A stretch of DNA of 7,323 nucleotides from Syntrophobacterales bacterium (GCA_031285215.1 JAITWQ010000195.1:1-7323), one strand, 5' to 3'. Shown: positions 1 to 7,307, counted from the first letter of the stretch. The notes: generated from the sequence alone by a model not told the origin. Translations and numbers: made by a program.

Positions 1-2766
1 CAGGAAACCCTCCGCGCCCAGATTCCAGTCAAGAAGGTCGGTCAATTCGGTAAGAGAAAAATTATTCCAATCGGTGATCGCATTATAAATGGGATGGTCC
101 AGGTTATAAGGAATGGTCGTTTTGGCCTCAATGGCAACGGCCTCATCCGCCTTCAAAACGGCTCCCTTTTTAACAACGGCGGTTGTTTTATTATCCATGA
201 AGGCCAGAGCAACGGACAGGGCTACGGCGTTTTCTTTTTTTGTATCCTTTCCGTTACTTTTGTATTCGGAAACAAAGGCGGAAGAACCGAGGAGAACTTG
301 ATTGACCGTTTCCGCCGTCACACTGATGTTCTTAGCCGCAAGTTTGGCATTGCTGCCGACAACAAGGCCGGTTTCCACGTCATCGTGCATGAAAGCCAAG
401 GCTCCGGAAATGCCCAGTTTCGCCCAGGGATTATTCGGCCCGGAAATATCTACGCCGAAAATCTTCTCCACGATAGAGCCGACACCGCCGCTGATCTTAT
501 CAAGGACACCTGTCATATCGTTTACGGATTTCGTAACATTAGCCCAGAACCCCGGCCCTATATTCGAGCTGGCCCCGACACTGTTGGCCTCGGTATTGGT
601 TTGGGCGGACAGAGTCAGGTTACCCGCAGCCTCCAGCTCGCCGTCAACGTTAAGTTTTGTTTCGGCATTACCATAGAGGACGGCAACGGAAAGGCCGAGG
701 GCGGACTCACCGCTGTTGCCGCCGGAAACGGATACCTCGTGATTACGTTCTGTCAGAGCCGTGATGGTAAGGTCTTTGCCGGAGGTAATTTCCGCCCCAT
801 GGGCCACATCCACAACATTGGTGGACTCGGCAATGCCAAAGGAAAAAGATATATCGCCGGGAACCGCGTTCACCAGATGCCACTCCGTGGAGGAGATGTC
901 CATGACGGTGACGGCCTTAGATGTAATCGTTACATCTTTATCAATTCCCGAGGAAATCCTGGCGTTTTCTCCGATCTTAATGGAGGAATCGGCATCCACC
1001 CGCGCGCCGGAACCGGCTAAAATGACGCTGTTATTGGAAAACTCCGCGTGGGCCTCGGCAAGAGCGAGAATGCCAACCTCTCCCGTGGCAATGATCTGGC
1101 CGTCAATGGTAATGGACGCCTTAGCGCGATTATCCCGCCCCGTCGCGCCGAGACTGCTGACAGTACCAACGATCGTATCCAGAATGCTTTCCAGGCCTCC
1201 CACAACAGTGTCCAGAAAATCTTTTTCCTGCTCCTCGGTCAGGCTCCCGTCAGTGTTAACATCGGCTAACCGCGTCCCGCTTCCGGCGGTGGCCTTAATA
1301 ACCACATCTTTTCCCGAAATCACCGAATCCTTATCCATGGAAAAGCTGACCTCGGCCCGCCCGCCAAAATCATATTGATTGCCCCAGTCGTTATCATTCA
1401 AAAGAATCGTAACGTCTCCGGCGCTATGGATTCCCGTGGCATGGGCTAAAATCTGGCTGTTGGTCAACTCAATCGTGGGGGCTTCCAATTTAATATTGCC
1501 GGAGTTATCTGTTGAGTTGCCTGCCTTATGCACGTCGCGATCAGTGGAGCCGCCTACATCGCGGGATGAAATAATAACATTATTCAGAATAATGGATTCC
1601 GTAGCGATAAGATTAATATCGGCCCCGTGAGAAAACAAGTCTTCCCCCAATGACGTTCCATCAATTATTCTCGGATCAATCAGAATGGTTCCGGCGCGGC
1701 CATTTTGCGCGGCGGCATGTAAACCGCCGCCATGGAGATAAACTGTTTCTCTGGCGCTGAATTCAATAAAGCCGGCGTCACCGCTTGTCCCGCCGGAAAC
1801 ATCCACCTTGCCGCCGGAGGCGAGGGTCGCGTCATTATCGGCAAAGATAATAATATTCCCGCCTGCGGAATTTTCTCCCGCTCCCCGTGCGGAAATAACC
1901 GCGCCGTCCGCCACCACAATATCATTTCCCGCAAGCACTTCAATATCGCCGGCGTTTGCCCCGGCTGTTCCGTCAACACTGAGGAGACCGGCAACGTTTA
2001 CATTCTCTTGCGCCACAATACTGATTTTTCCGTCAGGGGTAATTTCCAGCTCGTTTCCCGACAGAATACCATCCACATTTACCATCTGGCCGAAATCAAC
2101 ACGCACCTGATTTCCCGCACGAATCGCCGCGCCGACATCAACGAAGACATTTCCCCCTTCCAGGCGAACGGCGTTTGCGGCGTTAATTTTTCCTTTCACA
2201 CTGATCACGCCGGAATCGCTGAGGGGAACATTTCCTTCAAAGAGCATTTGTTCATGGAGAGAACTGATCTGCCCCGTTGGAGAGATGAAATCGTTCATAT
2301 ATTGAGCGGAAGGAGTCAGAGCGGTGAAGGAACCGACATTAACCACACCCGTCGGGCCAATGATTACGCCATGGGGGTTAAGGAAAAAGACATTGCCGCC
2401 GATTTGACCATTCTGATACGCGTTAAGAATACCGCTGATATTCGTCTGCTCTTTATGGACAAGATTGATAAGGCTGGCGGCCGCGTTAGGAACATGGAGA
2501 TTGGTGGTTGTCCCGCCGGGAACATTGAAGCGGTCAAAGGAGTTGTAGGCGTTCCGTCCCCTGACTGTCTGCGTCGTCACATCGGTGACCGAACCGGTCA
2601 CCGTCACGGTCGTCTGCGTGCGGCCATCGGGAACGATGTCGGCGGCATGGGACATCTGCGCCAGCGGCACCTGCAGAATAAACGAAAAAATAATCCACCA
2701 GGCAAAGAACCGGTAAAAGGTTCGTTTTATTCTTCCCCTGCGATCAGATGGATTGAAACAGCGCAT
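1..2766 (-). CDS. LktA/FHA-like two-partner secretion exoprotein (TpsA), filamentous adhesin, C-terminus outside window
   Basis: This is the N-terminal 922 codons of a giant secreted adhesin or leukotoxin-like protein; the frame is open to base 1 and the rest lies beyond the left edge. The ATG at 2766 is chosen because AAGGAGG sits 5 nt upstream and an in-frame stop lies at 2782-2784. Residues 1-41 look like a long signal peptide: a basic n-region (RRGRIKR), a hydrophobic core around 20-36, and likely cleavage at SHA|AD. Residues about 42-250 form a TPS (haemagglutination-activity) domain, with VRGRNAYNSFDRFNVPGG at 68-85, GGNVFFLNPHGVIIGPTG at 123-140 (an NPNGI-type motif) and SFTALTPS at 146-153. 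A GTILIDPRIIDG motif follows at 359-370. Residues about 468-882 hold degenerate beta-strand repeats. The TPS segment closely resembles what I recall of the Fusobacterium leukotoxin LktA, and family members can exceed 3000 residues. Only one cysteine (C3) is visible. Export through the neighbouring TpsB is inferred from gene order. Adhesin versus toxin cannot be decided here. Confidence 0.93.
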   Translation of the reverse strand, partial: MRCFNPSDRRGRIKRTFYRFFAWWIIFSFILQVPLAQMSHAADIVPDGRTQTTVTVTGSVTDVTTQTVRGRNAYNSFDRFNVPGGTTTNLHVPNAAASLINLVHKEQTNISGILNAYQNGQIGGNVFFLNPHGVIIGPTGVVNVGSFTALTPSAQYMNDFISPTGQISSLHEQMLFEGNVPLSDSGVISVKGKINAANAVRLEGGNVFVDVGAAIRAGNQVRVDFGQMVNVDGILSGNELEITPDGKISIVAQENVNVAGLLSVDGTAGANAGDIEVLAGNDIVVADGAVISARGAGENSAGGNIIIFADNDATLASGGKVDVSGGTSGDAGFIEFSARETVYLHGGGLHAAAQNGRAGTILIDPRIIDGTSLGEDLFSHGADINLIATESIILNNVIISSRDVGGSTDRDVHKAGNSTDNSGNIKLEAPTIELTNSQILAHATGIHSAGDVTILLNDNDWGNQYDFGGRAEVSFSMDKDSVISGKDVVIKATAGSGTRLADVNTDGSLTEEQEKDFLDTVVGGLESILDTIVGTVSSLGATGRDNRAKASITIDGQIIATGEVGILALAEAHAEFSNNSVILAGSGARVDADSSIKIGENARISSGIDKDVTITSKAVTVMDISSTEWHLVNAVPGDISFSFGIAESTNVVDVAHGAEITSGKDLTITALTERNHEVSVSGGNSGESALGLSVAVLYGNAETKLNVDGELEAAGNLTLSAQTNTEANSVGASSNIGPGFWANVTKSVNDMTGVLDKISGGVGSIVEKIFGVDISGPNNPWAKLGISGALAFMHDDVETGLVVGSNAKLAAKNISVTAETVNQVLLGSSAFVSEYKSNGKDTKKENAVALSVALAFMDNKTTAVVKKGAVLKADEAVAIEAKTTIPYNLDHPIYNAITDWNNFSLTELTDLLDWNLGAEGFL
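121..1365 (-). repeat. degenerate ~30-residue beta-strand repeats in the exoprotein
   Basis: Residues about 468-882 contain at least seven diverged copies of one pattern: an alternating small/hydrophobic strand, a short turn, then G-A-x-I/L-x-A/S-x-x-V/L-x-I-x-A. Approximate copies start at residues 469, 547, 588, 643, 690, 787 and 849. Clear examples are AHGAEITSGKDLTITAL (655-671) and KKGAVLKADEAVAIEAK (866-882). This is the regular texture expected of a beta-helical or beta-solenoid stalk. The copies are too diverged at DNA level to count as tandem DNA repeats. Confidence 0.6.
2368..2379 (-). other. NPHG motif in the TPS domain (variant of NPNG)
   Basis: Codons 130-133 of the exoprotein read N-P-H-G within FLNPHGVIIGPTG. 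The usual TPS-domain signature is NPNGI/NPNGV, which marks the start of the beta-helix and matters for transporter-dependent secretion. Only the third residue differs, so the site is probably functional. Confidence 0.75.
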
Positions 2767-2771
2767 TTTTT

Positions 2772-2778
2772 CCTCCTT
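2772..2778 (-). promoter_or_regulatory. strong ribosome binding site of the exoprotein gene
   Basis: On the minus strand AAGGAGG is followed by five A residues and then ATG. It is a full-length Shine-Dalgarno match at good spacing. It fixes the start of the exoprotein and implies efficient translation, independent of the TPR gene 71 bp upstream. Confidence 0.85.
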
Positions 2779-2837
2779 AGTTTATGACAGACCACGTGAC
2801 TCTTTTCTCTTTATCTTTTCCCCAAAATTGCCGTCTT

Positions 2838-4187
2838 TTATCTATTCAACTCTCTTAACAGTTTAACGGCGTCGCGCCGCTTGGCGAAGGGACTGGTGCT
2901 GGACACCGCCGCCTCTAAAAGTTTTTTCGCTTCATCTGTCTTTCCCGTCTGCCTGGCCAGGCTGGCAAAATAGTACGCCACGGCAGCGCTCACCTGCCCG
3001 CTCGCCGCTGATTGCCGCAGGGCCTGTGTCGCCTCTTCCGTCTGATTATCCTTTAACAATACCCAGCCCAGGGTTCCGGCGTATTCGCTGTTATCGGGGA
3101 ATCTGGCAGTATTATTTTGGGCGTATTCCGCTGCCCGCCGGAGTTTATCTCTGTTGTTCTGCTCGCACAGCGCAAGGGCCAGGCCATTAACCGCCTGATG
3201 ATCGTTGGGATCAGCTGTTACCATCTCCTGAAATAATCTTTCCGCACCGGCGTAATCGTTCAGATACAGGGCAATGGTCGCACGCAGACGCTTTACCGCT
3301 TCTGATTTGGGATCTTCTGCAAGAAGCTTCTGCAACAGTCGCTGCGCCTCTTCTACCTTATCGTCATGAAGGTTCATCTGGATGGACAGAAGGAGAACTT
3401 CTTTAGATTTGGGGTTTTTAGCAAGAGCATCGGCAAGGGATTTGCGGGCATTGTTACGATCGCCGCGCAGCAGATAAAGCTGCGACATGGCCGCATCAGC
3501 GGGGAGGCCTTTCTGCTCTGCATTCGCCTCAAGACGATCCGCCCGGACAAAAAGGGCTTTAGCCTCATTGTCTTTTTGCTGCTGAAAGAACGCCACCCCT
3601 TTTTGGCGGAGGAGAACGGGAGATTCGCCATCAAGCTGAATCTTTTTGTTAATCGCGTCTTCCATGGCCGTCCAGCGGTTCCTCGCCTCGGAAAGTATAA
3701 CCATATTGCGGAGATAGGAACTCTCCATGATTTTTTTACGCTCCGGATTCACCGTGTAGCGGGTGAGTTTTTCCCTTGCCTTCTGGAGCAGCAGCTCCCC
3801 CGCCGTCAGGTGCCGCTGACGAATGGCAATTTCTCCGAGTAACAGGTACGCTTCCGGATCTTCCGGCGTTTCTTCCGTGGCCATCTCCAAGGTGGCGCGC
3901 ACGGCATCGCCAAATTCCGCCTTGGCAAACCACTGAGCCATCACAATACGGGGCGGCGCCAGTTCTTTATGCTTCTGATACAGGTTTGCCAGAATTTGCA
4001 GGGATTCGCTGAATTTTGACGCGTTAAAGGCATTCACCGCCTCCGTGATGCCCGCAGTTATTTCAGGGTTGACGTTTGACGCGGGGTCCGTCTGCCCTGA
4101 CGCCTTGGATGCGGGTAAGATCAGGACAAAAAACAAACCGGCAAATAATACCATTAACCAACATGATCTGTGCGTGTACTTTTTCAT
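2838..4187 (-). CDS. secreted tetratricopeptide (TPR) repeat protein in the TPS operon
   Basis: A 449-residue protein with a Sec-type signal peptide: MKK, a hydrophobic stretch at about 10-25, and likely cleavage near ASKA|SG (residue 29). No lipobox cysteine is present at the cleavage region, so it is probably soluble periplasmic or exported rather than a lipoprotein. The mature part is almost all helical TPR-like units. The clearest are at about 111-142, 233-261, 263-295, 296-329, 331-367, 368-397 and 401-428, with recurrent AxxLxxxLLAxDPKS- and GxxxEAxxxL-type spacing. There is no enzymatic motif. The ATG at 4187 has GGGAG 6 nt upstream. It lies between the transporter gene (73 bp) and the exoprotein gene (71 bp) on the same strand, so co-transcription is likely. 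TPR solenoids mediate protein-protein contacts, so a role as chaperone or assembly factor for the exoprotein is a reasonable guess, but nothing in the sequence proves it. Confidence 0.88.
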   Translation of the reverse strand: MKKYTHRSCWLMVLFAGLFFVLILPASKASGQTDPASNVNPEITAGITEAVNAFNASKFSESLQILANLYQKHKELAPPRIVMAQWFAKAEFGDAVRATLEMATEETPEDPEAYLLLGEIAIRQRHLTAGELLLQKAREKLTRYTVNPERKKIMESSYLRNMVILSEARNRWTAMEDAINKKIQLDGESPVLLRQKGVAFFQQQKDNEAKALFVRADRLEANAEQKGLPADAAMSQLYLLRGDRNNARKSLADALAKNPKSKEVLLLSIQMNLHDDKVEEAQRLLQKLLAEDPKSEAVKRLRATIALYLNDYAGAERLFQEMVTADPNDHQAVNGLALALCEQNNRDKLRRAAEYAQNNTARFPDNSEYAGTLGWVLLKDNQTEEATQALRQSAASGQVSAAVAYYFASLARQTGKTDEAKKLLEAAVSSTSPFAKRRDAVKLLRELNR

Positions 4188-4193
4188 GGAAAA

Positions 4194-4198
4194 CTCCC
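4194..4198 (-). promoter_or_regulatory. ribosome binding site of the TPR gene
   Basis: GGAG/GGGAG on the minus strand with a 6-nt spacer to the ATG at 4187. It is weaker than the site of the exoprotein gene but well placed, and it supports the chosen start. Confidence 0.6.
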
Positions 4199-4212
4199 AG
4201 CAATAAAATATT

Positions 4213-4227
4213 TATGAATACTTCATA
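4213..4227. repeat. short perfect inverted repeat between transporter and TPR genes
   Basis: TATGAA-TAC-TTCATA: two 6-bp arms around a 3-nt loop, in the 73-bp gap. It is AT-rich and lacks a GC stem with a following T-run, so it is not a convincing terminator. It could be a minor mRNA structure or processing site, or chance in AT-rich sequence. Confidence 0.3.
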
Positions 4228-4260
4228 TAAAAAGAACATCCGGCGGCATGGAAAATTTCG

Positions 4261-6039
4261 CTAAAACTGGAGGCGAATGGTAAAGAATGCCTTGCCGTGA
4301 TTCAATTCTCTCTTAAAACTGTCCTGATGGCTGATTTCTCTGAAAATGGGCTGCCCGAAACCAACGGTCGCGGCCAGATGTTTCCCCATGATAAAGGTCA
4401 CCCCCGCGCCAACAGACATAAGATAATCGGACGAATTCATTCCCGAAGGAGAATCACGGTAAAAAACCCCGCCGTGATCTAAAAAGCCAAAGATATCAAA
4501 ACGTCCGTCAAAGGCCGTTTTCAGGAGGAGATAACGAATCTCGCCGCTTAAAACATACCCCGACTCCGCACTCATTAACGCCTCAGGCGTGCCGCGCACG
4601 GTCGCCATACCGCCAATCTGGAAGACCTGGCTTTGGGGAATATCTGACATGGCCAGCTGGCCGTTGAGACGCCCCACCCATGTCCATGCCGGACTCAGTT
4701 CCCAGACATGCGTCAGGCTTCCCCGCAGAAGGGTGAAATTTGCATAATCGTAACTTTCGTCACCAAAGGCGACACGGCTCGCCACGCCGGCATTTCCGGC
4801 AACAAGAGAAAGGGAACTGAAAAGGCTTGCCTTCTCATAGTAATGGATACCGTCTAATCCCAAAGTATATCCCATCAGTTTTTCCTTATAATTAGGGAAA
4901 TCATCAAACCACGTTGTTGACTTGTATGATTCCACCGCGAGAACGGCATCAATTTTATTTTTCGGCGTGTTTAACAGATTCTGGCGCAAGCCCAGACGAT
5001 AGCGCTCGGACAAACCCGTAATATTAAGAATAGAATAGGGACCGGAGACAGTTTTGGGTTCACCGCGGTTGAAGGACAGTTCAATGGACGTTCCCCACGG
5101 CGTTATGGGCATCTCCCCTGCGGCAAACCAGGAGGAATTACCCCTCGTCCGGTCAAAAGAAAGGAAAAGGGATTCATCAAGGCCAAGCAAACTCTGGAAC
5201 TGCAAGAAGGTTCCGCCGCGATATTTTCCCGATGTTTCCCGCCCGGAATTATCCGCAAATACGCCAATCGTAACGGGCTGCGGCTCCACCACCGTCAGCT
5301 TCAGATTACTGGCTCCCTGCTCTTCCCCCGGTTCAAGCTCCGCCAGCAACTGACTGCGGAAAAGGCGGTCATAGCGCAGAACCTCTTCTTCCAGTTTTTT
5401 TACGCTTAGCGGATCACCGGGAGCGGTATAGATCTGCGTCCGGACAAAAAAGTCACGGAAGGGGCGCGGTGCGGGAACAAGAATATCTTCCGACTGCTCA
5501 ATAATCGGATATTTCTGACGTTTCCCTTCTATCTTTATTGCGCCGATCTTCGCCTCAATAACCTGAATATGCAGTACGCCGTCCTTCACATCCTGAACGG
5601 GGATCACGGCGCGCCCTACTACCTGGCGGCTGTCGAAAAGACGGTCAATCTCATTGATCATTTCATAAATATCGCGTATACTGACACTTTCGCGGGAAAT
5701 GTAACGATCCGCTATTTCCTGGAGTTCCTGGGAAGAAATAGACAAGGGAGGATTATCAAAAATAACCTGATTTAATTTAAATATTTTGGCCGACCTTTGC
5801 TCATCAGGGACAGTCGGATAAACGGCCTCAAGCTGAGGGCTGCTGATCTGAACGCCAGGCTGCAACTCCTGGCTTTGTTGAATCTGCCTTTCCACCCGGT
5901 AACGTTCCCACAGCTGCTGCTGGTGGACTGCCTCCCTGCCGGCCTCAAATTCAGGCTGGGCAAAAGCAACGCCACTGAGAAAAAAACAAAGAAATAGAGG
6001 GAAAAAGAGTGGCAGCAATCTGCACTTCTGTTTGGTCAT
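4261..6039 (-). CDS. TpsB outer-membrane transporter, ShlB/FhaC/HecB family
   Basis: This 592-residue protein is the Omp85-superfamily pore of a two-partner secretion system and should move the exoprotein across the outer membrane. Residues 1-27 are a signal peptide (cleavage at AFA|QPEF). Residues 31-60 are a charged, Gln-rich helix, resembling the N-terminal plug helix H1 of FhaC. POTRA1 is at about 86-163, with SVSIRDIYEMINEIDRLF and then VQDVKDGVLHIQVIEAKIG. POTRA2 is at about 165-253, ending LKLTVVEPQPV. The rest is a 16-strand-type barrel with the hallmark VRG at 481-483 (GGMATVRGTPEAL, the L6 loop tip), FLDHGGVF at 519-526, and a C-terminal strand ending in aromatic Phe (FFTIRLQF). The length is close to the family norm and no domain looks missing. 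The ATG at 6039 has AAGGAG 7 nt upstream. It is the first gene of the three-gene minus-strand run. Confidence 0.95.
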   Translation of the reverse strand: MTKQKCRLLPLFFPLFLCFFLSGVAFAQPEFEAGREAVHQQQLWERYRVERQIQQSQELQPGVQISSPQLEAVYPTVPDEQRSAKIFKLNQVIFDNPPLSISSQELQEIADRYISRESVSIRDIYEMINEIDRLFDSRQVVGRAVIPVQDVKDGVLHIQVIEAKIGAIKIEGKRQKYPIIEQSEDILVPAPRPFRDFFVRTQIYTAPGDPLSVKKLEEEVLRYDRLFRSQLLAELEPGEEQGASNLKLTVVEPQPVTIGVFADNSGRETSGKYRGGTFLQFQSLLGLDESLFLSFDRTRGNSSWFAAGEMPITPWGTSIELSFNRGEPKTVSGPYSILNITGLSERYRLGLRQNLLNTPKNKIDAVLAVESYKSTTWFDDFPNYKEKLMGYTLGLDGIHYYEKASLFSSLSLVAGNAGVASRVAFGDESYDYANFTLLRGSLTHVWELSPAWTWVGRLNGQLAMSDIPQSQVFQIGGMATVRGTPEALMSAESGYVLSGEIRYLLLKTAFDGRFDIFGFLDHGGVFYRDSPSGMNSSDYLMSVGAGVTFIMGKHLAATVGFGQPIFREISHQDSFKRELNHGKAFFTIRLQF

Positions 6040-6046
6040 TGTCTCA

Positions 6047-6052
6047 CTCCTT
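6047..6052 (-). promoter_or_regulatory. ribosome binding site of the transporter gene
   Basis: AAGGAG on the minus strand, 7 nt from the ATG at 6039. It supports the chosen start and lies well downstream of the tetranucleotide repeat. Confidence 0.8.
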
Positions 6053-6129
6053 TTCTAACCTGCGTCTTTGCGCCGGATACGGTAAAAAGAATGAGGAGAA
6101 GTGTTTGTCCGCAGACAACCAGAAAGATT

Positions 6130-6176
<47 letters not shown>

Positions 6177-6257
6177 GAGATTTGGCAATCTTTGTACTTT
6201 CTGCCGGAATAAAAAATCACATCCTGCACGATAAAACTCCCTGCGTTAAATTTTAGG

Positions 6258-6346
6258 GTGGGAACATACTTTATCTTCTGCAAAAAAAGCAAGATTTTTT
6301 TACCAGGGGTAAATTTTTTTGCTGCTTTCAGAAACCATGTTCCCAC
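6258..6346. repeat. nested long inverted repeat upstream of the TPS promoter
   Basis: Three nested arm pairs share nearly one centre. They are GTGGGAACAT (6258-6267) with ATGTTCCCAC (6337-6346), 10 of 10 bp; GCAAAAAAA (6280-6288) with TTTTTTTGC (6314-6322), 9 of 9; and TTTACC (6299-6304) with GGTAAA (6308-6313), 6 of 6 around AGG. Unpaired stretches of 10 to 14 nt interrupt the structure. The inner hairpin is followed by seven T on the plus strand. It could be paired activator sites for the sigma-54 promoter (about 110 and 190 bp upstream of the predicted start), a cruciform or RNA hairpin, or a remnant of a small mobile repeat. Confidence 0.7.
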
Positions 6347-6430
6347 AGTATTTCACGGCGTTACAAACATTATGGATTTTCGGCGGCAAATACGGCATAA
6401 TTCGCCCCCGATATTTTTACGGGCTATTAT

Positions 6431-6436
6431 TATAAT
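6431..6436 (+). promoter_or_regulatory. possible -10 box (TATAAT) for the channel gene
   Basis: A perfect TATAAT hexamer precedes the channel gene, but no TTGACA-like -35 is found 16-18 bp upstream. Transcription from it would start near 6443, inside the adjacent GAGGAGG sequence. It may be chance in an AT-rich region. Confidence 0.25.
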
Positions 6437-6443
6437 GAGGAGG
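6437..6443 (+). promoter_or_regulatory. strong Shine-Dalgarno-like sequence upstream of the channel gene
   Basis: GAGGAGG lies 44 nt before the GTG at 6488, too far to serve it. It is 8 nt before an in-frame ATA (6452) and 11 nt before an in-frame ATT (6455). Translation from there would give a family-like N-terminus, so this site argues that the true start is upstream of 6488. Confidence 0.5.
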
Positions 6444-6487
6444 ACCGTACGATAATTAACGTAAAATATAAAAATCGCATTTTTGAG

Positions 6488-7255
6488 GTGATTCAGCCTT
6501 CACAGGGACAAGATTTGATTGGCAAACTGTTTGACTGGTTTATTATCGTTCTGATTTTAAGCAATGTCCTGCTCATCATTGTAGAAACTTTTAACATTCC
6601 CCAAAGCACTCAGCGAATATTTTACTATGTTGAAGTCTTCACTGTTATGATCTTTACAATAGAGTACACTTTGAGAATCTGGACGGCTGATCTGCTTTTT
6701 CCCTCCCTTTCCCCGATAAAAGCACGCCTGAAGTATATTCGTTCTCCCATGGCCATTGTTGATCTTTTGGCATTTTTGCCCTTTTACCTTACCATTTTTG
6801 TTTCGCTGGACGGACGCGCCCTGAGACTGCTAAGGCTTCTGCGGCTTCTCCGCTTGCTCAAGCTCACCCGCTATACATCCGCCCTTACAACAGTAGGAGA
6901 TGTCATAACACGGAAAGCGGCGCAGCTTCTTTCTTCCATGATTGTTGTTTTTGTCCTCATGGTGATTGCCTCTTTGTTCATGTACACTATTGAACATGAT
7001 GTGCAGCCGGAAGTCTTCCAAAATGCCTTCTCCGGTTTTTGGTGGGCTGTCGCAACACTTACCACCGTCGGATACGGCGATATTTATCCCATAACCATCT
7101 TCGGAAGGATATTGGGCGCCCTGATTGCCCTTTTGGGCATTGGCCTTGTGGCTATCCCCACAGGTATAATCAGTGCGGGATTCATTGAAAACATTACAAA
7201 GGAAAAGGATGAGAAGAAACCTTTTTGCCCCCATTGCGGCAAAAGCATCGAATAG
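6488..7255 (+). CDS. six-TM voltage-gated potassium channel-like ion transporter
   Basis: This 255-residue inner-membrane cation channel of the voltage-gated superfamily is expected to act as a tetramer. S1 is at about 15-35, S2 at 43-66, S3 at 85-106. S4 is at 108-129 with a positive residue every third position (R110, R113, R116, R119, R122, K125, R128). S5 is at 146-168, the pore helix and filter are at 183-198 (FWWAVATLTTVGYGD), and S6 is at 204-230. TVGYGD is the K+-selective signature, so potassium selectivity is well supported. The C-terminus carries CPHCG (247-251), a lone zinc-ribbon-like knuckle. GTG at 6488 is the only conventional start codon before S1, but it lacks a ribosome site. 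The codons before it encode KNRIFEV, which resembles the usual N-terminus of this family, so the protein may start near 6452 (about 267 residues). It is divergent from the TPS operon with no evident functional link. Confidence 0.92.
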   Translation: MIQPSQGQDLIGKLFDWFIIVLILSNVLLIIVETFNIPQSTQRIFYYVEVFTVMIFTIEYTLRIWTADLLFPSLSPIKARLKYIRSPMAIVDLLAFLPFYLTIFVSLDGRALRLLRLLRLLRLLKLTRYTSALTTVGDVITRKAAQLLSSMIVVFVLMVIASLFMYTIEHDVQPEVFQNAFSGFWWAVATLTTVGYGDIYPITIFGRILGALIALLGIGLVAIPTGIISAGFIENITKEKDEKKPFCPHCGKSIE

Positions 7256-7278
7256 AGGGGCGTTTCCGGGAAAATCCC

Positions 7279-7307
7279 AAAAAAAGGCCATGCTTTTCAG
7301 CATGGCC
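7279..7307 (-). terminator. rho-independent terminator of a gene beyond the right edge
   Basis: The minus strand reads a perfect 8-bp stem (GGCCATGC/GCATGGCC around a 6-nt loop, 7286-7307) followed by seven T (7279-7285). There is no T-run on the plus-strand side, so it chiefly serves leftward transcription entering from the right edge. It may still weakly stop the channel transcript, which ends at 7255. Confidence 0.75.

Noticed and set aside
94..1020. Long plus-strand open frame of 308 codons
   Set aside because: Its codons are exactly antiparallel to the exoprotein codons, it has no ribosome site, and its product has no recognisable domain. The minus-strand protein is clearly real.
1732..2787. 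Plus-strand open frame of 351 codons
   Set aside because: It is the antisense shadow of the TPS domain in the same codon phase. It would end inside the exoprotein's upstream region and shows no family resemblance.
2793..2798. CACGTG palindrome between the TPR and exoprotein genes
   Set aside because: Only six bases are symmetric and flanking bases do not pair, so it is neither a terminator nor a supported operator.
3366..3842. Plus-strand open frame of 158 codons
   Set aside because: It lies wholly antisense to the TPR gene, with no domain or ribosome site.
6258..6455. Plus-strand open frame of 65 codons before the channel
   Set aside because: GTG start without a ribosome site, crossing the inverted repeat, with a product resembling nothing. 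Only its last six codons (from ATG 6435) were kept, as a possible mini-ORF in the start-codon finding.
7268..7278. GGGA-AAA-TCCC mini-hairpin after the channel stop
   Set aside because: A 4-bp stem with a 3-nt loop and no T-run on the plus strand is too weak to call a terminator.
6830..7303. Minus-strand open frame of 157 codons
   Set aside because: It is antisense to the channel's S4-to-filter region and starts inside the right-edge terminator.
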